Of a stretch of DNA of 64,000 bases, positions 57,429 through 64,000 are shown in pieces. The translations under genes and the position numbers were made by a program. Source of the stretch: Malania oleifera (lineage: Eukaryota > Streptophyta > Magnoliopsida > Santalales > Ximeniaceae). The notes below the pieces were generated by a model, which was not told the origin of the DNA, did not search any database, and saw nothing but the letters and a program-made list of their open reading frames with translations. The stretch is from NCBI RefSeq assembly GCF_029873635.1, contig NC_080428.1, positions 64,703,101 through 64,767,100 on the forward strand. The letters are read 5' to 3'. Within the stretch, counting starts at the first letter, position 1; every line of letters begins with the position of its first letter.

Positions 57429-58290
57429 ATGTCTACTTCATCCTTTTCAACGAGCAATATGAATGAAGAAAGTAATCCATACCACTTACAGAGTGGTGAT
57501 TCACCAGGCACAATACTGGTTTCGAATGTCCTCACTGGGGAAAATTATCACACATGGAGTAGATCCATGATGATGGCTTTGAAGGCGAAGAACAAGATTG
57601 GGTTTGTAAATGGAACAATTGCCAGACCATCCTCAATAGATGCTTCGAATGCTATGTGGGAAAGATGTAATAATATGGTATCTTCTTGGATCATTAATTC
57701 AGTATCAAGAGAAATTGGGGCTAGCATTATTTGATCTCAAGAATAGATTTACACAAGGAAATGGACCAAGGATTTTTCAACTTCAAAAGGATTTATCTAG
57801 TTTAGTTCAAGAAAATATTTCGGTAAGAGATTACTATACGAAATTTAAATCTTTATGGGATGAATTGGCTGCTTATAATAAGATTCCTACTTGTTCTTGT
57901 GGTGTTCTAAGAACATGCACTTGTGATGCTATTCGGGAATTCTTGAAATATCAAGATGAGCAATATGTTATTTAGTTTTTGATGGGATTAAATGAAAGTT
58001 TTTCACATATTAGAGGACAGATTTTGATGATGGATTCTCTACCAAAAATAAACAAAGTTTTGTCTTTAATAGTTCAAGAAGAGAAACAGCGAGAGATCTG
58101 CAAATCTGGTGTAATTGATACAGTTGCCTTTATGAGCAAAATACCAGAATCAAATTTTTCAGGCCACAAAACTACTTCTGGTAATCATTTTTCTGAAAAT
58201 CAGCAATAGCAGCAGAGGAGAGCAAAATTATTTTGCACTCATTGTGGATTGAATAATCATACTGTTGATAAATGCTACAAAATACATTGG
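57429..58290 (+). pseudogene. Copia gag (second Ale-like element)
   Basis: Sister of the Gag at 12665: YHLQSGDSPGTILVSNVLTG, NYHTWSRSM, KNKIGFVNGT. A small deletion of about 28-30 nt after GASII removes the segment equivalent to CAKTARDMW and shifts the frame (57735). It continues DLKNRFTQGNGPRI, IPTCSCGVLRTC, a stop at 57976, LNESFSHIRGQI, and a CCHC knuckle CTHCGLNNHTVDKC that the first copy has lost. Confidence 0.85.
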
Positions 58291-59434
58291 TATCCTCTAG
58301 GTTATAAATTCACCAATTCTCGACAGAAGGGAAAGTTTTCATCAGTTAATCAAGTCACAAGCCATCCTATTGATGCAAATTTTGAACCTTATAACAAACT
58401 GCCTTTTTCTCAAGAAGACTATCAGAAATTGTTAGCTTTAATCCACTCACAATCTAATGAAACCATCAATCATCAAGCAGCTAATGTTGTTTCTAACATT
58501 CTTCAACAAAATACCCAAGGTATGATACTTTCAAGTTTTCCTTCAAGTTGTTCAGTATCCTCATCAACATCCCAACATCTTTGGATCGTAGACACTGGTG
58601 CTACAGATCATATTATTCATTCAACTGATACGTTTACCTCTATTACAAAATCTTTAGACACTATTGTCATGCTTCCAAATGGATATACTGTTCCAGTCAC
58701 TCATATTGGCACAGTTCAATTGTCTGAAAATTTAATTCTCAAAGATGTACTTTGTGTACCATATTTTTCATATAATTTACTTTCAGTTAGTAAACTTACT
58801 TCATCTCAAAAATGCAATTTTATTTTCTTACCTGATGTTTGTTTTATTCAGGAATTTACCCCATGGAGGATGATTGGGATTGCTAGAAAATCTGCTGGGT
58901 TATATATTTTGCAACAATTGGCTGTTCATGCTGTTAGTTCTTCACCAAAATCAACCATTGTACATTCTGTCACAAACTCCAAAATCTGGCACAACAGATT
59001 AGGGCATCCTTCCTTGTCTTGTTTGAATTTTCTTTCAAAAACTGTATCAGACATTAGTTTCCCAGATAAACTAGATAATCATTGTACAGTTTGTCTTTTA
59101 GCAAAACAGAAAAAGCTTCCTTTTGAAATTCATTCATATAATAAAAGTTTTCCTTTTAATCTAGTTCATGCTGATATCTGGGGGCCATTTTCTGTTCCAA
59201 CTCATAATGGGTCTAGATACTTTCTTACCTTAGTGGATGATCACTCCAGATTTACATGGACCTACTTAATGAAGCAGAAATTTGACGTTACAAATTTTTT
59301 TACTGTTTTTTACAATATGGTTGAAACACAATTTGAGGCAAAGATTAAATGTATATGATTTGACAATGGTTTAGAGTTTAAAATGATAAATTTTTTTAAT
59401 TCAAAAGGAATTTTGCATCAAGTTTCATGTATAG
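58291..59434 (+). pseudogene. Copia protease and integrase N-terminus (truncated by LTR insertion)
   Basis: An open frame of about 370 codons (58249-59358): protease LWIVDTGATDHIIHS, pre-integrase KIWHNRLGHPSLSCLNFLS and HCTVCLLAKQKKLPFE, and integrase LVHADIWGPFS and LVDDHSRFTWTYLM. A TGA at 59356 breaks IKCI*FDNGLEF, and the frame is then cut at 59435 by the large LTR. Its RT and RNase H would lie beyond the right edge of the window. Confidence 0.88.
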
Positions 59435-59499
59435 TGTCGACACCCCAATTTTAACCAGGCCTTTCCAAGGAGACCTCATGTCAAAACCTTTCCACACTG

Positions 59500-59760
59500 G
59501 TTGTGGACCCCACATATTCTAGTAGGTCCCACATTGGTTGTGGACCCCACACACCCTTGTAGGTCCCACACTGCTTGTGGACCCCACACATTCTAGTAGG
59601 TCCCACATTGGTTGTGGACCCCACACACCCTTGTAGGTCCCACACTGCTTGTGGACCCCACACATTCTTATAGGTCCCATGGTGTTCGTGGATCCCGCAC
59701 ATCCTTTTAGGTCCCACATGGCTTGTGGGCCCCACATATCTCAATTGGGCCCCACATGGT
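59500..59760 (+). repeat. 37-bp tandem array (second LTR copy)
   Basis: About seven units of GTAGGTCCCACATTGGTTGT plus GGACCCCACACACCCTT, two more than in the first copy. Confidence 0.88.
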
Positions 59761-61300
59761 TTGTGGACCCCACTTCTCCTCGTACGCTAGCTCGGATTCC
59801 TACATCCGATGCACGTTACCTCTTTTGGCATGCTTGTGCCTGCTAGCTCGAGTCCCTATAACCCTTAAATGGCTTGTGGACCCCACACATCTTTTTAGGT
59901 CCCACATGGCTTGTGGGCCCCACATATCTCAAATTGGGTCCCACACGGTTTGTGGACCCCACTTCTCCTGGTACGCTAGCTTGGATTCCTACATCCGATG
60001 CACGTTACCCTCTTTGGTACGCTAGCTCGGATTCCTACATCCGGTGCACGTTACCCCCTTTGGTACGCTAGCTCGGATTCCTACATCCGATGCACGTTAC
60101 CCGCTCTAGTACGCTAGCTCGGATTCCTACATCCGATGCACGTTACCTCTTTTGGCATGCTTGTGCCTGCTAGCTCGGGTCCCTATAACCCTTAAATGGC
60201 TTGTGGACCCCACACATCTTTTTAGGTCCCACATGGCTTGTGGGCCCTACATATCTCAAATTGGGTCCCACACGGTTTGTGGACCCCACTTCTCCTGGTA
60301 CGCTAGCTTGGATTCCTACATCCGATGCACGTTACCCTCTTTGGTACGCTAGCTCGGATTCCTACATCCGGTGCACGTTACCCCCTTTGGTACGCTAGCT
60401 CGGATTCCTACATCCGATGCACGTTACCCGCTCTAGTACGCTAGCTCGGATTCCTACATCCGATGCACGTTACCTCTTTTGGCATGCTTGTGCCTGCTAG
60501 CTCGGGTCCCTATAACCCTTAAATGGCTTGTGGACCCCACACATCTTTTTAGGTCCCACATGGCTTGTGGGCCCCACATATCTCAAATTGGGTCCCACAC
60601 GGTTTGTGGACCCCACTTCTCCTGGTACGCTAGCTTGGATTCCTACATCCGATGCACGTTACCATCTTTGGTACGATTCCTACATCCGGTGCACGTTACC
60701 CGCTCTAGTACGCTAGCTCGGATTCCTACATCCGATGCACGTTACCTCTTTTGGCATGCTTGTGTCTGCTAGCTCGGGTCCCTATAACCCTTAAATGGCT
60801 TGTGGACCTCACACATCTTTTTAGGTCCCACATGGCTTGTGGGCCCCACATATCTCAAATTGGGCCCCACACGGTTTGTGGACCTCACTTCTCCTGGTAC
60901 GCTAGCTTGGATTCCTACATCCGATGCACGTTACCCTCTTTGGTACGCTAGCTCGGATTCCTACATCCGATGCACGTTACCCCCTCTGGTACGCTAGCTC
61001 GGATTCCTACATCCGATGCACGTTACCTGCTCTGGTACGCTAGCTCGGATTCCTACATCCGATGCACGTTACCTCTTTTGGCATGCTTGTGTCTACTGGC
61101 TCGGGTTCCTATAACCCTTAAATGGCTTGTGGACCCCACACATCTTTTTAGGTCCCACATGGCTTGTGGGCCCCACATATCTCAATTGGGCCCCACACGG
61201 TTTGTGGGCCCCACTTCTCCTGGTACGCTAGCTCGGATTCCTACATCCGGTGCACGTTACCCCCTCTGGTATGCTAGTTCGGATCCACATATCCGGTGCC
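59760..61300 (+). repeat. 46-bp repeats in ~327-bp higher-order units (second LTR copy)
   Basis: Successive higher-order units begin near 59860, 60190, 60517, 60790 and 61120. The second and third spacings are 327 bp; one unit is shortened to about 272 bp. Each unit holds three to five 46-bp monomers (GGTACGCTAGCTCGGATTCC...) plus the CTTGTGGACCCCACACATC segment. Confidence 0.88.
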
Positions 61301-61404
61301 TTGCTAGCTCGGGCTTTTGTAACCCTCAAACGGCTTGTGGACCCCACATGGCGCGTGGGACCCACACATCTCCGATGGGCTCCACACAGCTTCTAGAACC
61401 CTCA

Positions 61405-61492
<88 letters not shown>

Positions 61493-61505
61493 TATTTATT
61501 TATTT
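61405..61505. repeat. (TTA)n microsatellite (second LTR copy)
   Basis: About 29 TTA units followed by TTTA units. Confidence 0.95.
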
Positions 61506-61519
61506 TAATTTGTCAAATG

Positions 61520-62290
61520 CAAGCATACTTTGTTCCCCCATCATCACTCACCACATGTCATGTTTCTTCCCTTTACCAATCTTCCCATACTATATTCCCT
61601 TCATAATTCTTCATCCCATACTTTGTTCCCCCATCATCACTCACTACATGTCATGTTTCTTCCCTTTACCAATCTTCCCATACTATATTCCCTTCATAAT
61701 TCTTCATCCCATACTTTGTTCCCCCATCATCACTCACCACATGTCATGTTTCTTCCCTTTACCAATCTTCCCATACTATATTCCCTTCATAATTCTTCAT
61801 CCCATACTTTGTCCCCCCATCATCACTCACCACATGTCATGTTTCCTCCCTTGATCAATCTTCCCATACTATATTCCCTTCATAATTCTTCATCCCATAC
61901 TTTGTTCCCCCATCATCACTCACCACATGTCATGTTTCTTCCCTTTACCAATCTTCCCATACTATATTCCCTTCATAATTCTTCATCCCATACTTTGTCC
62001 CCCCATCATCACTCACCACATGTCATGCTTCCTCCCTTTATCAATCTTCCCATGCTATATTCTCTTCATTATTCTTTATCCCATACTTTGTTCCCTCCAT
62101 CATCACTCACCACATGTCATGTTTCTTCCCTTTACCAATCTTCCCATACTATATTCCCTTCATTATTCTTCATCCCATACTTTGTTCCCTCCATCATCAC
62201 TCACCACATGTCATGTTTTCTCCTTTTATCATTCTTCCCATGCTAATTTCCCTTCATCATTCTTCCTCCCATACTTGGTTCCCCCCATCA
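61520..62290 (+). repeat. 92-bp tandem array (second LTR copy)
   Basis: About eight 92-bp units, as in 23277-23948 with one extra. Confidence 0.88.
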
Positions 62291-62335
62291 TAACTCCCCT
62301 ATGTCTTCTTTCCTATGCTTGCCCCAAGCTAAGCC

Positions 62336-62343
62336 TATAAATA
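62336..62343 (+). promoter_or_regulatory. TATA box of the second LTR copy
   Basis: TATAAATA in AAGCCTATAAATAGCCCTC. Confidence 0.6.
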
Positions 62344-62805
62344 GCCCTCTCATTTCAAGCACAAGGAAGGAGCTCTTAGTGGTGGTAAGGAGAAGATTTC
62401 AAATATTGAAGTTTTCTATCACGAGTTTGTGAAGTTAGTCTTTTTTTTGAGTAAAAATCAAGAGGTCGACTAATCCCATTTCCTATCGGTGTTGAGTCAC
62501 CCCATTTGAAGAAGGCACCCCGTAGTGCCTCAAATCAGAGCTCAAGAACAACTCTCGGGAAGACGTTGTAGAGCGGCCCTAGTAGACTCATCAACAGGAA
62601 AAGAAGACCGGAGCAGAGGAAAACGAAAGAAGAACAAGCGATCGATTGATCCCTTTTCCTACCGGTACCGGGTCACTCCATTTGAAGAAGGTACTCCCTT
62701 GTGCCTCGAGTCGGAACTCAAGAACAACCCTCGGGAAGGTGCTGTAGACTAACCTTGCGGATTCACAGACAGGAGAAGAAGATTTGAAGGAGAAAAAGAC
62801 GATAG

Positions 62806-62807
62806 GT
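62806..62807 (+). promoter_or_regulatory. Consensus splice donor in the second LTR copy
   Basis: GATAG|GTAAGACC about 460 bp after the TATA box; same sequence in the solo copy. Confidence 0.4.
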
Positions 62808-63789
62808 AAGACCAATGAACTTTCTCTTCCTATGTTACATTTCCGTCCCCCTTTCCCTAATCGGCCTCTGTTGGTTTATTTGACTTTATTTCACTTTTCT
62901 TTACTTTAAATAGCTTCCTTTTAACTCATAAAAAAACAAAAAACAAAAAAAAATTTCATAAAAGACACAAAAATTCAGAAAAATTTTCAAAGAAAATTCA
63001 AAAATTTTTAAAGCTTTGAAACTTATTTACCTTTGAAAATTTTTGAAGAAAATCCAAGAAAGTTTCTAACATGTTTGGCAAAGGTTAGATTTGTTTCCCT
63101 ACATTCAAGATTTTCAAAAATACATTCTAAACGCATATCTTTAAAACCATGACTTTCGTGATTGTTGTCTAAAATTCTGTTGTATTCGGAAGGACATTGG
63201 AAAATTCCGGAAAATCATTGGTCTCGACCAAGACCTTAAACTGGTTTTTCCCCCCATACTGGTCAACGTTTGACCAGCTCACCATTCCCAAACTGGTTCA
63301 CCCCAGTCTTCTCCATTTCGCTTGTATATTATTGTTGTATCCATAAAATTCACAAAAATCATGAAATTTTCAAAAATTCCAAAAGTATTTTCACATTTTG
63401 GTTTCAATTGATTTCATTTGTGTTATTTTGAAAGTTCGGGAAAAATCACAAAAATCATTTTCACACTTAGGAAAAATCACAAAATATCTTTTTAGGCACA
63501 AGAAAATTCATTCCAATCTCGAACCAATCTCAAAAACCTCCCGAAATAGTATTTTTGATACTTAAAAAAAACCTATAGATTTCAAAATCCCCGGGAGCGT
63601 ATTTTGTATCCTATTTTCGATTTTCCTTCCCGATGATTGCAAACGAGAACATTGACTCTTCGGAGTACTAGATTGCCCCGGTTCTGATGGAAATACCTAT
63701 ATAGTATTTTCATTTTTTTTCTTTTTTTCTTTTTTTTTTTTTTGACTTTTGAAAAGGAGTAATCTTTAAAGGCTTATTACATTTATTTC

Positions 63790-63975
63790 GGGGAAAACTC
63801 TTTATTAATCTGGTACCGTTCGTAAGAACGGGCGTGTAGGGGGTGCTAATACCTTCCCCTTGCGTAACCATACTCCCGAGCCCGACTTTGGTGATGCAGA
63901 CCGATTCTACCCCTAACGGGGTAGCAATCAAGTGTTCTAACCACACTTCAAAAGGTTAGTGGCGACTCCACCATA
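63790..63975 (+). repeat. Conserved U5 module, copy 5
   Basis: ACCGTTCGTAAGAACGGGCG hairpin, GTAGGGGGTGCTAATACCTT, GCGTAACC, ACCGATTCTACCCC, AAGTGTTCTAACCAC and TTAGTGGCGACTCCA. Confidence 0.8.
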
Positions 63976-64000
63976 CATCGTTTTCCACAAAAATTCACAT

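Larger units (their letters stand above)
59435..64000 (+). mobile_element. Second copy of the large Gypsy-type LTR (runs off the window)
   Basis: Starts TGTCGACACCCCAATTTTAA and is colinear with the reverse of 21495-25193 up to the window end, which lies about 100 bp short of the expected right terminus. It is longer than the first copy (over 4.56 kb) because the 46-bp higher-order units and the ATT microsatellite are expanded. The candidate left target duplication is TATAG (59430-59434). Whether it is a solo LTR or the 5' LTR of a complete element cannot be seen here. ORFs of up to 294 codons across the arrays are repeat artefacts. Confidence 0.9.

Noticed and set aside
60970..62246. ORFs of 294 and 238 codons on the plus strand
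   Set aside because: Same arrays in the second LTR copy, overlapping each other in different frames; copies differ in length with repeat number. No protein signature.

Overview
This is a window of plant nuclear DNA. Evidence: AT-rich intergenic sequence, plant-type Copia and Gypsy retrotransposons, a plant L1 LINE carrying its own RNase H, MITEs, a CACTA end, an Au-like SINE, and exons of a chloroplast-protein gene (ClpF type) with plant-like introns. I cannot name the species. I see no rRNA, tRNA, CRISPR array or bacterial operon. Most of the 64 kb is retrotransposon sequence, much of it nested.

Layout. (a) 1-8.6 kb, 29.4-37.5 kb and 43.4-47.5 kb are diverged copies of one segmental duplication. 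Three copies carry a 48-codon open reading frame behind a well-placed TATA box (6642, 30993 and 45579). A fourth copy (2.6-3.83 kb) has the promoter but no ORF. (b) 8.2-29.1 kb is a nested stack. A minus-strand Gypsy 5' LTR (10566-26425) with its primer-binding site and leader to the left is split by a plus-strand Ale-like Copia (12435-26054). That Copia is split again by a young minus-strand Copia with two 340-bp LTRs in which I see no difference (13102-18597), and by a 3.7-kb solo LTR with a perfect 5-bp target duplication (21495-25193). (c) 32.8-35.3 kb holds a Sirevirus-like LTR joined to the 5' end of another Copia. (d) 38.9-43.0 kb is a 5'-truncated L1 LINE bounded by a 12-bp target duplication. 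(e) 47.0-50.2 kb carries four exons for the C-terminal YccV-like domain of a ClpF-type protein, on the minus strand, with two splice-junction defects. (f) 51.5-64 kb holds an RTE LINE remnant split by an LTR-like insertion, a chromovirus 3' end, two Copia 5' ends, and a second copy of the large Gypsy-type LTR running off the right edge.

The host-gene signal is small: the repeated 48-codon ORF family and the decayed ClpF-type locus. The most unusual structural signals are in the large LTRs. Their U3 regions are built of 37-bp, 46-bp (in about 327-bp higher-order units) and 92-bp tandem repeats. A TATA box is followed by a consensus splice donor, and then by a U5 module of about 170 bp. That module recurs five times in the window and contains a short hairpin whose stem is kept by a paired base change between two LTR families.

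Relative order of insertion: Gypsy LTR first, then the Ale-like Copia (about 7 substitutions and one 6-bp indel between its LTRs), then the young Copia and the solo LTR inside it. All coordinates and comparisons are from reading by eye. Edges without a target duplication or LTR terminus are approximate.
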